DNA of 64,000 bases from Letharia columbiana (taxonomy: Eukaryota; Ascomycota; Lecanoromycetes; Lecanorales; Parmeliaceae). How positions within the stretch are numbered: position 1 is the stretch's first letter; every line of letters starts with the position of its first letter. The stretch spans positions 276,001 through 340,000 of the forward strand of contig NW_023501064.1 of NCBI RefSeq assembly GCF_014066305.1, read 5' to 3'. Shown here piece by piece: positions 35,015 to 45,848 of this stretch. Both the position numbers and the translations under genes were made by a program. A model generated the notes under the pieces. The model did not search any database. It was not told the origin of the DNA and worked only from the letters and a program-made list of their open reading frames with translations.

Positions 35015-35248
35015 GTCTTCTGTCCGCTCGAGAACACGGATGGATCGAAAATGATATATACTCTCGTAGAACGTTGCTGTCACGGAGCTTCTTGTATCGG
35101 TCTCGAGCATCCTCGAGCGCGACGGAAAACCGATGCCATTTGATGCAGCACGAATCCTATTTTGCCCTGTGTCTATGCTTGTATTACTGCCATCAAACTG
35201 GCATGTTGCCCAAGTCATCCGCATCCATCCTCCGATTGCGATTCCCCT
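35015..35248. other. Convergent 3' spacer
   Basis: Short region between the convergent acyltransferase and ATP synthase subunit k genes. Nothing else seen. Confidence 0.5.
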
Positions 35249-35624
35249 TTATTGCTTCGCCTTCTGCTCCCCCCCATTGTTCTTTAAAAATTCTCTGTGC
35301 ATGACTTCAGTAACCGCCTATGCCAATTGTCATCTTGAAGCAAGGAATCACGAACTGTATGAATTCTTCCTCGTCCTTCGAGCTAGCATTGATCGGTGGC
35401 CCTTGCTCCTTCGCCTTCTCTTTACCTGACATAGCGAAAGCCGTTCCAGCGGCGAATGTGCCCAGAGTGAGCATTGCAAGCTGTGACAGGACGGAGCGTT
35501 AGCTGTTTGATGCGTCCATTGAAGGCCAGGGAAAAAGGGAGGCGCGGAAGACGTGGGACAGAGCCGGGAGACTCACGACGTGGGAGCCGACTTGGCGACC
35601 GAAGATTGTGTATTGGGCGACCAT
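35249..35624 (-). CDS. ATP19: Mitochondrial ATP synthase subunit k
   Basis: Three small exons (35624-35577, 35480-35356, 35294-35249) splice to 72 aa; each exon alone is too short to stand out. The product reads MVAQYTIFGRQVGSHVLAML, then a membrane helix (TLGTFAAGTAFAMSG), a Lys/Glu stretch, GPPINASSKDEEEFIQ and EFLKNNGGEQKAKQ. This is the fungal pattern for subunit k, a single-span protein of the Fo part of the F-ATP synthase that belongs to the dimerisation region in the inner membrane. The intron phases (0 and 2) agree and both acceptors are CAG. Length agrees with the family (close to 70 residues). Confidence 0.92.
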
Positions 35625-36739
35625 GATGGCGAGTCTCAGAGGTCGATGAAGGAGATTCTTTGCGAAACGTGCCTGGAAGAGCGATTCCAGACATCCAATT
35701 TTAGTCGGACGAAGTCGCAAGCGCCAAGCGGGCTTGGCTCGTAGCAGCCCTCACACTAAACTACCTTCGGAAGGCGGTTCTGTAGCTGCCGGTTTTGATC
35801 TTTGGCTTGCGGCCGTGGCCGCTTTAGCGAGTGAGGTAGCTGAACAGGGATGCTGCGAAGAAGGCTAAGAAAATACAAGCCAGCGGTCGTAGTAAAGGTG
35901 GCTCCGGACGACGAGAGCATGCGCGGGATACGAGATGCAGTATGGAAGAGTGGGATGGTATCTTCTACAGGGGCTACGAGTGTAGGACTGGTCCAAATGG
36001 CTATTGGTTGCTTTTTTTGTGAGAATAAAAAAAAGGGAGAGACAATCTTCCCCACATCAAATCTGTTGTATACTCACGGCTCTCTAGGCAACCCCTACAT
36101 TCCACATAGAGCATGCAGCCTCAGCCTTTGTGACTTATCTCAAACATCCTTGTACTTTCCGCCTCCAGGCTCTTGCTCATCCGCCCTTGCACCCCTTTTC
36201 GAGTATTCGTCCCAGCTTCAGTAGACTATGGCATATATGAAGTCAGAAACAATCAACGGCCAGAAGGGAAAAACATACCTGACTTGCCATAACTTCACGT
36301 TATGTACAGCATCCTCAGTCGTCCTCGCCCTGGTCTTCCAGGATCGTGAGTAGATGAAACGGATGCGCCAAGGCAATCCAGAGCCGCTTTCGATATCTTT
36401 ACCACGTTGCTCCAATCAGTCAAGAATAGCTAACTGTTGGCTTTTGGAGGCATAAGATGTTCCAGACCAACGTCCTCGAATGAGTCGAAGAGCTTCCAGT
36501 ACCCGCCGCGACCTGAGGACCATTCTGCAAGAACAGATTCCGGACCGAAGCCTCCATCAATCAAAGCTTCTGCAATTTGTTCCAGCGTCAATATCTGACC
36601 CTATGCCGCCCGTCGTGGGTGATGATTGCCTCTCGGGGACGCGTATTAGAGGCTGATTAGTAGACTCGTTGGAAGCCTCTTTGAGATTCTGTTCATCGCG
36701 TTCGACCGACGCCTCAGTCCTACTGCCCGTAGCCTCATC
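35625..36739. other. Gene-poor region with decayed sequence
   Basis: Besides the DHODH-like fragment listed separately, the minus strand at about 36615-36430 reads LTLEQIAEALIDGGFGPES and SGRGGYWKLFDSFEDVGLEH before a TAG. This looks coding, but I do not recognise it and it is not continued by clear exons. The region seems to hold remnants rather than working genes. Confidence 0.35.
35860..36000 (+). pseudogene. Dihydroorotate dehydrogenase-like fragment
   Basis: A plus-strand frame gives PAVVVKVAPDDESMRG and IRDAVWKSGM. It matches by eye the family block in the decayed copy downstream (MVKVSPDEDTEEQI then AAVWRSGVDG) and in functional class 2 enzymes. It is only about 45 codons long, has no catalytic parts around it, and lies in the opposite orientation to the larger remnant. 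The similarity is suggestive but short. Confidence 0.45.
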
Positions 36740-38123
36740 AGGTTATAGCTGCGTTTGCTGCGTTACGTTTTGGTTATGCAAAGGATAATCTAATATCCGA
36801 CGATACTTTTTCACAATGCTTACGGTACGATAGAAAAGCTGCGGACCAGAGTAGCCGCCTCGCTCTTTCATGTCAGCGGCCTCGATTTTCGATAAGTTTG
36901 GCCCGTCGGGTCTTGAAATAGTTGTGTTCCCGACGACAACTCCATCCACACCGGACCTCCATACTGCAGCGCATATGCTGGCGATCTGCTCTTCCGTATC
37001 TTCGTCCGGACTGACCTTTACCATTGTTCTCACCTTCACCTTTCTATCTACTAACGCAGCTACACGGACAACATCAATGGGTATCTTTGTTAGAGGCTCG
37101 ATTTGCTGTAAGTCCCAATAGCCTGGTACATTGGGATAAGAGACGTTCACTACGATAATGTCTGCATATTTGGTAAGCAAGCTTATTGCGTTGACGTAGT
37201 CTCGGCTGATCGCTTGTATGTCTTCTTCTAATATGGAGTCGTTTTTCGCAACCTACACGCTCAAAAGCTTGCCTTTCACTAACGATCCTGGGGGGATATC
37301 GGCATCACCATCCAAGATGAATCGCTCGACATTCTCGTTAAGTCCATAACCTTATTTATAAGCAAATTCACGAATCCTCTACCCCAGTTGAGTATAACAA
37401 CGCGTCGCTCCGTCCGAATTAAGACCGTAACGATTTATCATCCCTTGTTGAGAAACGATTCGAAACACTCGAGGATTGAGATTCCCATTCTGCTTTGTTG
37501 GGGTTACGCCACCCACCTCAACCATCGCTGGACTATCGGAGTCAGTATTGCTTCGTTTAGTAGGCACGGTGATCCCGGAAATGATATGTCTCAAGTGAAG
37601 AAAGGATAGCAAGCTTCGAGATTCACTCACCCAAGTGCCAGAAGTTGAGTTAGGATCTCTCTATGCTTGTCTAGACCGCTTGAGATACCCAGCGGATTTA
37701 CCAGTGTGTAGCCAAAGACTTCTGTCTTAAAGTCTTTTGCATCGTCCGACCAGCCTCTTGCTCTAGGATGGAGGTCAAATCGGTGAATTTCTTGAGAATT
37801 CTAACGCCGCCTTTGTGAGCATCTTCTACATCAGGTCATATAATTCGAACCAGAGGTGGTACAAGCCATCTATGGACGCTGGCGCGTGTGTCAGTGATAT
37901 AAAGATAGCCTAATGCTGCCCCGAGACAAGCTGTGGAAGCAATTAAGATCTTTATGAATTGCGAGGGTCTCTATATCGGCGTGACTGTGGTGTTGGCGCG
38001 AAAACTTGACGCAGAATTTTTGATGTTGCATCGACCTAATGCACGGGTGCTTTGTAGCGATTGTCGTCGCAGAAAAGTACGAAACTTCGTTATACGTAGT
38101 AATCCTGCGCCGTGCATCACCAT
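36740..38123 (-). pseudogene. Decayed mitochondrial dihydroorotate dehydrogenase (class 2)
   Basis: Reading from 38123 down, the strand shows a basic presequence (MVMHGAGLLRITKFRTFLRR), a membrane helix (KILIASTACLGAALGYLYI), TDTRASVHRWLVPPLVRII and DVEDAHKGGVRILKKF. Then come [76 protein letters not shown] and VVVGNTTISRPDGPN. This is the layout of the inner-membrane enzyme that oxidises dihydroorotate in pyrimidine synthesis using FMN and ubiquinone. It cannot work: in-frame stops lie at 37971-37973 (TAG), 37836-37838 (TGA), 37352-37354 (TAA) and 37253-37255 (TAG), there is a one-base frameshift near 37790, and the C-terminal part is missing after about 36780. Three of the stops could come from CAA or CAG by C-to-T change in a CA context, as RIP would cause, but neutral decay is equally possible. 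Confidence 0.85.
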
Positions 38124-38404
38124 AAATATGCTTCTTCAGTCTGCTCTAGGTAGTGATTTAAGAGGTTTCGCAGTCGGGAATCAGCGGACGTTTGTAATCT
38201 GTACTAGTACTCGCGGGAGCAATTCAGCCGAGCATTTAGCGTATACGGGGTTTACCTGGCTCGGTGGCCTGGCTCGCCTGGGGGAGTTCCCAGAGGAATT
38301 CCTCCATAAGCATTATCGAGCACGAGACCCAGTCACATATAGACAGACAGGTCTCTGTGCACCCAAGGAGCACCATATCTCTCTCTACTTGACATTGGGG
38401 AAAC

Positions 38405-39354
38405 ATGTCGAGCAGCAAGGACTCCAATACCAACGTCCAAAGACGAGTCAAGCACTCAGAAGATGATTCACTTCCACGAGAGAAGCTACCTGAGAGTCTT
38501 CAGAAGATCGTAGACAATGAAGAGTCGTTGATGGAACAGATCTATGATGGCACGTACGTTAGAGACCCTTCTCTTGCCTATTCAAGAGCCTTTCCTAACT
38601 ATCATATAGAGCAAACCAGTCTACAGATTCCAACCTTCGATACGCAGCATATGCCAGTCGATTCCGTACAATACTACTCAGCGCGCAACGTTATGTAGCC
38701 TATACCTCAGACATAGGAGAATCCTTCCGTCCAATCGCTCATCCATGGCTCATCAGAGGAGCATATGGTATTTCCTGGGCATATCTGGTAGGAGACGTAG
38801 GGCACGAAGGCTATAAGGCCTATTTGAGGAATCAACGCCTGAAGCATCCAGGCGTACTAGGAGTTATGTCTATGAGATCGGCAGATGCGAGAGAGCCGTT
38901 GACAACAGAGGATGGGAGCCCAGAGGTCGGACATGTTCCGGCTATCGAGGACTTCAGGAGCGTTATGGTGCAACGAGCCGTTTTCCAGAGCATAGCGTCA
39001 ATGGGACTGCCAGCTTTCACGATTCACAGTATTGTAAGGTATTCTGGAAAGGCGCTGAAGAATGCAAAGAACGCAAGTATAAGAACCTATGGACCTATTG
39101 GAGTATGTCTCTTTCCTTGCTATTGAGACTTGGACGTAGCTGACAGAAACCATAAACAGCTCGGTCTGGCTGCTGTACCTTTCTTGCCATTCATGTTTGA
39201 TAAGCCAATAGAGGAAGCTATCGAATGGACGTTCCATAAAGCTTTCGAGACCTTTGGTGGACCGGATGCAGTATCCCACAGGCCAGAAATAGGTCGAGTG
39301 ACTGAAATGCTGGAAGAAAGCAAAAGGGAAGCGAGCAAGGAGAAAGAGCTGTAG
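38405..39354 (+). CDS. Mitochondrial fission process protein 1-like (MTFP1/Mtp18)
   Basis: Exons 38405-38553, 38610-39102 and 39160-39354 splice to 278 aa. After a charged N-terminal region the protein has the MTFP1 pattern: NLRYAAYASRFRTILLSAQR, YVAYTSDIGESFRPIAHPWL, YGISWAYLVGDVGHEGYKAY, a middle loop, then VFQSIASMGLPAFTIHSIVR, GPIGLGLAAVPFLPFMFDKP and EEAIEWTFHKAF. Animal MTFP1 is an inner-membrane protein that promotes mitochondrial division; the fungal members are assumed to be similar but are little studied. Several helices are hydrophobic enough to span the membrane. The splice after IRTYGPIG is fixed by the conserved continuation LGLAAVPF. It is divergent from the DHODH remnant. Confidence 0.9.
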
Positions 39355-40092
39355 CTATCCCCTTTGCATTGAAATCGGTTTTCTGCTTGTACATACTGGC
39401 GTTCTTATGATATGATACCACTCAGTTCTTTCGTTAAACGCCACTCTTCCCAGCCTTATGCCGTCACGAGTTTTGATGTCGGACATGTGAGCAAGAGGTT
39501 TCCGGATGGCGCACACACAGGCCTACGAGTTTGTGTGAGCCGCAACAAGTGGAGCACAATGGTCATTGTGAACGCAGACCACATTCTTCATGTTCAGATA
39601 GAACTGGGCTTCTGCGTACACTCAATGTACTGTAGTGGTTGGTGTTCACAATAGCGACTGAAGAGGGCCCGAACTCCTCTGTCTTTGGTACTCGTGAGGA
39701 TCTTGCAAAAACATGTGCGACGGGCCTGGAGTCATGTGTCAAGGACACTCCTGGGACACGACAAATTTGGGGCTGCACGAGGCGCTTGGAGCTTGAGCAG
39801 TGGTCAGAGCCGGGTGGGGTGGAGCTCAGGGTGGTCATGTATTGGTGAAGGGAAAAGCCAAGACGGGATCACCGTCAAAGGATCGAAACTATCTTCCTAC
39901 ATGTCAGAAGCGAGAAAGGGAACCCCGGAAGCCCAGGATCGATTGCTATCGGAGGGATCGGAACCGTGTTGATACAACTAGACTGTGGGGCATTGCTCCT
40001 CCTCAGCTTGACTTTTCACTTGGTCTGTGCAGAGAATCCGTACATGAACTCTCGTGAGAGTCAGATGGTCTTGAAGCCATGATTGAAAGTTG
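39355..40092. other. Intergenic region
   Basis: Short frames at 39412-39654 and 39639-39972 resemble nothing known. Convergent spacer between the MTFP1-like gene and uL14m. Confidence 0.45.
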
Positions 40093-40661
40093 CTAGACAT
40101 GCATTGATGCTAGTGACAAAAGTTTCGACTGTTGCTTGCTCCGTAACTCAGCACCAACGATGCCTCGCTATAGTTTTAGCATGGCTCCGTCAGTCTCAAT
40201 ACCTTTGAAGTAAACTCACCATTTATTCTCGTGCCAAGTGGCTCCCCATTCTTCCCAATCAGTGCACATGCGTTGTCATCGAATCTAACCACCATTCCAT
40301 CCTTTCGCTGTACCTTCTTCGCAGTCCGTACAATAATGGCGTGCCTGATGTCTCCTCTTCTCACTTTGTTTGCCGCAGCAGCAGATGTGTTGCCGGGGCC
40401 GCTGTCGCCCATCGAGCGGGACTTCTGTACGACGACTATAATACGATCGCCTTGGGGGCGTCAGTCGCCCGGCCGTAGGGATTTACTGTAGACCTTTCTC
40501 ACCTATTCTCCCATGCCTCTTCATTCGCAAATTTGCTATACATTCGACAATCGTAGCTCCCGAATTGTCGATGCAATTCAGCATTGTCTAAGGTGGGATT
40601 AGCAAACATGAATAGCAGCAAAGGCGATCAGGGTTGACCAAACAACCTTGAGCTGGATCAT
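40093..40661 (-). CDS. MRPL38: Mitochondrial large-subunit ribosomal protein uL14m
   Basis: Four exons (40661-40647, 40587-40503, 40450-40220, 40163-40093) splice to 133 aa. The first coding exon is only five codons (MIQLK). The joined product has the uL14 pattern: [87 protein letters not shown] and a short C-terminus. It belongs to the mitochondrial 54S subunit, near the bridge to the small subunit. All introns are GT-AG; the last ends in GCGAG rather than CAG, chosen because it alone restores GIVGAELR. Length fits the family. It is transcribed away from SET9, 520 bp distant. Confidence 0.93.
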
Positions 40662-41181
40662 TCTCGCAGTTGGAACCCTGCAAGCCCGGAATGATTGTGT
40701 TGAAACAAGATCAAGACAAGAGAAAGGCAGAAGTCGAAGGCGAAACAATTGGATGCTTCAAGGGTGAGTGAAGCCTTCGAATTGCCTGCAGGAAGGCGGG
40801 AGATCGGCGGGTAGCCGTCTGGAGGCTGGCTCTATCAAATACTTATTCCCGCCCTGACGCCTGACGAAGAAGTTGTCCCCTTGCCTTGTCAGCTCTGTCA
40901 CTCCTTCCTGCGGCGCGACACAATTTTGAGCATGAATGCTTTGGTGGCCTTGTTCTTTCCTGCGTATATTCCTTTTCCTTTCCTCTTCTTATACATATGC
41001 TCTCCTTAAGTCATCATCTCTCTAAGAAAGAAGGAAGAAAATGAAAATGGCAATGGCTAAAGTCTAAAAGCCACCCATAACCTCGTACCGAACCCGAACT
41101 TCACTCTTTCCCCATATGCACTAATTTCCTACTGAAAAGAGAACACAATCCTCAACATTGGGTCTTCTGTCCCCAGAACCC
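40662..41181. promoter_or_regulatory. Shared upstream region of uL14m and SET9
   Basis: 520 bp between two head-to-head start codons. No coding pattern. It must hold the promoters or leaders of both genes. I could not single out elements beyond pyrimidine-rich stretches near 40968-41025. Confidence 0.5.
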
Positions 41182-43522
41182 ATGATGGGGCGGGCGCGAA
41201 AAGATGCGACGCCACCAGATACGCCGCCAAAAAAGGAGCGACTGACCCTCACCCAGCTGGCGGGCCACGATGACATATTAACTGATGCACTCGTTGATCA
41301 TGTTAGTCCCAAATGCTCTCTCCCATCGGTATACATGCTCACGCTTACAAATGGCTCAGGTGTACTTCTGGACCACAATACGAAAGAATCGGGCAAAATA
41401 TAATTTGACCCGGGGAATTAGTGAATACGACGTCTGCTCTATCCTGCTCCACGATGTGATCGTGGGCAAAGATTCACACAAGGCTGAAGCTTCTTTGCTG
41501 CAGCTTGCCGGATTCAAGAAGTACTTCGGCCTCCTAAAGACGGAGCGGGAGAAGGAGGATTTCAGACGGCACATGCGAAAATACATAAACATATGGCTCC
41601 CGGATTGTCCCTTTGAAGTTTCGACTACGAACCGGTATACGATCGTCACACAGGAAGCTTCAACCACAGCGAGACGTTCCATCAAGCAAGGCGATTCTAT
41701 CAAGTACCTTTGCGGAAACCTGGTGGCGATGACCCCTGAAGAGGAGAAGGATCTGGACTTGACGAGGCGAGACTTTAGCATCGTCATGTCAAGTAGGAAG
41801 AAGACACCATCGCTTTTTCTTGGCCCAGCTCGATTCTCTAACCACGACTGCAACGCTAATGCTCGACTGGTGACCCGTGGATCCGACGGTATGCAAGTAT
41901 ATGCCGTGCGGAACATCCGAGTTGGTGAGGAAATTACTGTCAATTACGGAGAAAACTACTTCGGCGAGGGTAACTGCGAGTGTCTCTGTGGAACGTGTGA
42001 GGCCGAGGGGCGGAATGGCTGGCCAGGATCAAACTCGAGTGCCATTTCGAGTGGATTATCTACTCCCATGACAATGTCCGAGCCAGAGCTTGAGATGGCA
42101 GAGATATCTTATCGCTCATCACGAAAGAGGATGTCTGAATCCGATTCTGATCTGACTGCGGGATCTATGAGCTCAGGTGACGACGAAGGGACGCCAATAA
42201 AGAAACGGAAATCTGGGACTGGCAGAGCCATAACTTCTTTTGGGATCGAGGCGACAGGTGATTTGGTACCTTCTCACGCCGTTAAAGAGTCGAAGCCTGG
42301 ATCACCCTTGCGCCAGGTACTGAACGTCACCGATATCGTAATCCCTGCCGAAGATGGAAACCAAGGCACTAGACAGGGATTGTCACTCAAGAAGGCAGGA
42401 CAGCATGGCAAGACCACTCAATCTCAAGATGATATACTGGCTGCTGTCAGAGCAGCTTTCGCCGGCTTCAGCGCCACCACAAAGCCACAGTCACATCCAT
42501 CGAAAGGCAAGCGCTCAGCTCAGAAAACTTACCCTAGTCCACGATCATATAGCGACTCTAAAACCCCGTACAAGTTTAAGAGCCCGTTTTCATTCCTCAC
42601 TGGAATAACATCGGCCAATTCTTCTGGGCGCAAGCAGAATTTCCTACGTGCTAGGACGATACGCTCTCCTTTAAATTCAAGGAAGCAAAGCGTGCAAAGT
42701 TCCAGTTTGTCTAGCTTACAGGGCTCAAGTTCGATCAGCGAGAAGGACTCTACTTTCGATGATCGCTTTCGACCAGATTCAAGTTCAGCTACTACGCCGA
42801 GTGCAGGCCTCGAAGGTGGCATCGATTGGAACCTGCCTCCACAATTAGCGTTTTCGCCTTCTAGCAGCGGTCTCACGTCTCTCTCATCTCCCCTCTCCTC
42901 TCTTCCTTCAATTGCGGAAAATGATGATGACGAACCGAGTCCGCACAACCTCGATTCTACCCCGCGCAAAAGGGGCCGCCCGCGGAAAATTGGTCGCATG
43001 GTCCCGCTGGGATCCAAGCCGAAGCCGATACCTCGCACGCCTAAGAAAGTTCGAGGCTTGCAGCCCACGATCGAGCTCGATATTCCCAGTACTCGCACCC
43101 CAGGCGACTACATTCGTACGCACCTTCTACTCGGCGAATCTTTCTCCCGTTGGGTCGACTGCCGTACCTGCTCTGCTTGCTGGGTGCAAGCCAATGGCTA
43201 TCAAACCCGCAAAGAGTGTCCACGATGTGAACGCCATAGCAAGCTTTATGGGTATCAGTGGCCGAAGACTGACAAGCTCGGGAAAGGCGATGATGAAGAA
43301 AGAGTGATGGACCACAGGACTGTCCATCGCTTTATACCGCCAGACGAGGAAAAAGAGGAGAGGAAGAAGGGGAGGGGCGTATTGAGGGCCGGAAATATGG
43401 GAAGTGAGAGGGACGACAGCACAGGTGATGATTACGAGTCTGAGAGAACGGATTCGAGAGTCAGAAGTGGTGGCGGTTGTGGGAGGACGAGGGGGGTTGG
43501 CCCGGCGGTCTACACTCGATGA
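41182..43522 (+). CDS. SET9: Histone H4 lysine-20 methyltransferase Set9 (Suv4-20/Kmt5 type)
   Basis: Exons 41182-41301 and 41360-43522 give 760 aa. The N-terminus (LTLTQLAGHDDILTDALVDH, VYFWTTIRKN) and the following 110 residues are the helical region specific to the Suv4-20/Set9 group. The SET domain then shows RFSNHDCNANARL (N201, H202) and VGEEITVNYGENYF, the cofactor and substrate motifs. A cysteine cluster follows (NCECLCGTCEAEG). The enzyme methylates H4K20, needed in fission yeast for the Crb2-dependent DNA damage checkpoint. The rest is Ser/Pro-rich with a GRPRK motif near 43000 (AT-hook-like) and a late cysteine group (CRTCSACWVQ, CPRCERH) that may bind zinc. The ATG at 41182 is followed by another at 41185; either may serve. 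Confidence 0.92.
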
Positions 43523-44251
43523 AATATTTTGGTTATGGAGGCCTGTTGGTACGATATTGGCATCTGAATTGAGGGCATTGCAAGCGGAAGGAAACCTAAT
43601 GGATTATCAATTTCGCATATGTGATAATATTCAGCTGCCATGGCTGGAACTGGTATCTGTATCTCTTGTACCATACTGAACATAATCTATTAATTTACTC
43701 AAGCCGACATCCGTTGCGCATTCAATCTATGGAGACACATTGGCTATTCCAAGCTGCCTTCCACTCTCATACTTCTAGGCCTTTACTTCTTCACATAATC
43801 CCACAACTTTCATATAAAGACGTGCACAAACCACCAAGGCTGTCATTCCACCAGGTCCCACGCCTTCCTACGATTTCGAACTGTCTTTCGTCAATCTCCC
43901 TACTTTTACCCGTCTGACAGCCAAGGACCCCCAGACCGTACTACTTGAGTACTGAACTCTCCTTTGAGCAAATCACCTCCAAGTCCTCTACATCACTGTC
44001 TCACTACCTACTGACCAGAGGGGGGAGGGTTCGCAGCCTTGAGCGACGACGTCACATCATATCTCGCACCCCGTTACCTCCCCAATCCTCAGAACTACCA
44101 ACAAAGTCCCGGGACAAGACGACTGCCAGAAGCCTTGTAGACCATTTGGCTGCATTGGACAAGGATGGGTCCGAAGCAATTCGGTCGAGATACCGAGATA
44201 CGAACAGCATCTTGATCATACTATCATCTATCGAAGTCACCAAAGAAACGT
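43523..44251. other. Intergenic region
   Basis: Spacer after SET9. A frame at 43945-44253 is open but begins without an ATG. It may include a 5' exon of the following unknown gene. Confidence 0.4.
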
Positions 44252-44650
44252 AGTCCTGGGACTTCCTTACTTCCTGCGGAGCCGCAGAAGATTCGTGAGG
44301 CTGTGGCAGACGGAGGTTTGTCAATGATGATGGAAGACTGGGCGGACAAGGGCAGAGCCGTCCTCGGTACTCGTCCTGACGGAGCGATCGTGATGCAGAG
44401 GGCTGAGATGGAGATTATCGTTCGCTCGTATGCATCTTTCAAGGAGGGGGCCAGGTTTGCGTTTCTGGGGCGTTGGATCTGTGTCGGGGAGGAGGAGGGC
44501 GATGGAGAGGGAGAGGAGGAGGAGACGATGAAGATGAGGAGGAAGAGGAAGAGAACGGTGAAGGCAAGGAAGTCGGTGCTTCTGGAAACGAGGCATGGGA
44601 CTGCTGAACAGAAAGTGGAAGAGGCAGGCAGCAAGGAAACGTCGGCTTGA
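44252..44650 (+). CDS. Unknown acidic protein A, 5' end unresolved
   Basis: The open frame ends at 44650 and reads PQKIREAVADGGLSMMMEDW, then RAEMEIIVRSYASFKEGARF, AFLGRWICVGEEE, an acidic run and a Lys/Arg-rich tail. It matches protein B downstream in layout and in short blocks: B has STLSKHVRERLADE where A has EPQKIREAVADG, and B has RDELFQALYASAPEGGKFEF then LRDWFCG where A has RAEMEIIVRSYAS and FAFLGRWIC. DNA just upstream (CTGGGACTTCCTTACTTCC) also matches the start of exon 2 of B but in a shifted frame. The start codon is unclear; ATGs at 44321-44329 are the first in frame. The function is unknown. It could be a decayed duplicate. Confidence 0.4.
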   Translation, partial: SPGTSLLPAEPQKIREAVADGGLSMMMEDWADKGRAVLGTRPDGAIVMQRAEMEIIVRSYASFKEGARFAFLGRWICVGEEEGDGEGEEEETMKMRRKRKRTVKARKSVLLETRHGTAEQKVEEAGSKETSA

Positions 44651-45147
44651 GGTTGGGATTTCCTGGCGGTGGAAGGATCCTTTCGAGAGCTAGAAGATCA
44701 ACCTTCTATTGCAGGCGGTGATGACAGCTTCAGGCACAGAGACAGAAAGCGAAACTCGCCAAGGCATGTGAGCAAGCTGTAATGAACAGGGCATCCCGCA
44801 GTCACTTCCAATTGCTACGACTCTCTTTCGACGCTTCCGTGTCCTGTCCTTGGCTCGGAGAGACCTCTTGCTCCTTCGCACCTTCCAGCCATCCAAAGTT
44901 ATGATTTCACCATCTTGCAATTTCAGTATTCACATTTGGACCTTTCGACACTCACTCGTCTGAGAGTGAATAACCTTTCAATCTACATCATTTCAGACAT
45001 AGAATTTCGGCAGCATGTGAGTCTTCATCGACACTCGTACCTCACGGACGATGCAGTTGTTGACGCCATTCTCGCAGCATCGGTCAAGAGTTTCGCACTG
45101 GTCAATTCAGCTAAAGTAATCTATCATTTCCCTCCCGCTTCAACACA
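44651..45147. other. Spacer between the two similar unknown genes
   Basis: Nothing coding recognised. It should contain the promoter of protein B. Confidence 0.4.
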
Positions 45148-45848
45148 ATGGCATCGAGCCGGAGCGATCGAGAAACCGAGGCCTATTTCCGCAGTGTCAT
45201 GGCGGGTGAACTTCATATAGAAGAGACGGTCGGAGTCATGATGTCCCCAAAGGTGATAAACAACCGATGTGACCCGCTCTGATGGTCGCGACTGGCTAAG
45301 GACAACTGAATCAGTTCTGGGACTTCCTCGCATCGACCCTGTCGAAGCACGTCCGCGAACGGCTCGCGGACGAAATTGGGAGACGTATCCTAGACAAGGA
45401 GGTTAGGGATGCAGAGCACACAGGCATCAGTCCGAAGGTCCTTGAGGTGGCGAAAGCGTTCCCGGGTGGAGAGCGGAGACTGCAAGAGCGTGACGAGCTG
45501 TTTCAGGCTTTGTATGCTAGCGCTCCGGAGGGGGGGAAGTTTGAGTTTTTGAGGGATTGGTTTTGCGGTGTTGTGGGTAGAGAAGAGCAAGGAGAGGCAG
45601 GGAGTGGTGGGGAGGAGGAGGCGGAAAAAGAGAATGGGAATTCTGAGGCTCAAGGGCCGAAGGTATGGGAGTGGACTAAATCAGACTCAGAAGCAGAACA
45701 CTGGCTTTTCGAACGGGAAGCGGCAAGGGCTAGGGGTGTGCCTTGGGACTGGAACGAAAGGTCTTTGGCTGAGGCTGGAAGCGTTTGGGAATGGACTAAG
45801 TATGATTCGGAAGCAGAACGAGAACAAGCCGAACTAAAACGCTTTTGA
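45148..45848 (+). CDS. Unknown acidic protein B
   Basis: Exons 45148-45252 and 45315-45848 splice in phase to 212 aa. The intron is a normal 62-nt GT-AG. The product starts MASSRSDRETEAYFRSVMAG and contains SPKFWDFLASTLSKHVRERL. A helical part rich in Arg and Glu follows, then RDELFQALYASAPEGGKFEF and LRDWFCGVVG, an acidic low-complexity run, and two similar C-terminal segments: KVWEWTKSDSEAEHWLFERE and SVWEWTKYDSEAEREQAELK. The internal repeat and the likeness to protein A suggest a small family that grows by duplication. There is no signal peptide or membrane span. I do not recognise any known domain. Confidence 0.55.

Noticed and set aside
36740..38123. A working pyrimidine gene
   Set aside because: Four in-frame stops, a frameshift and a missing C-terminal part.
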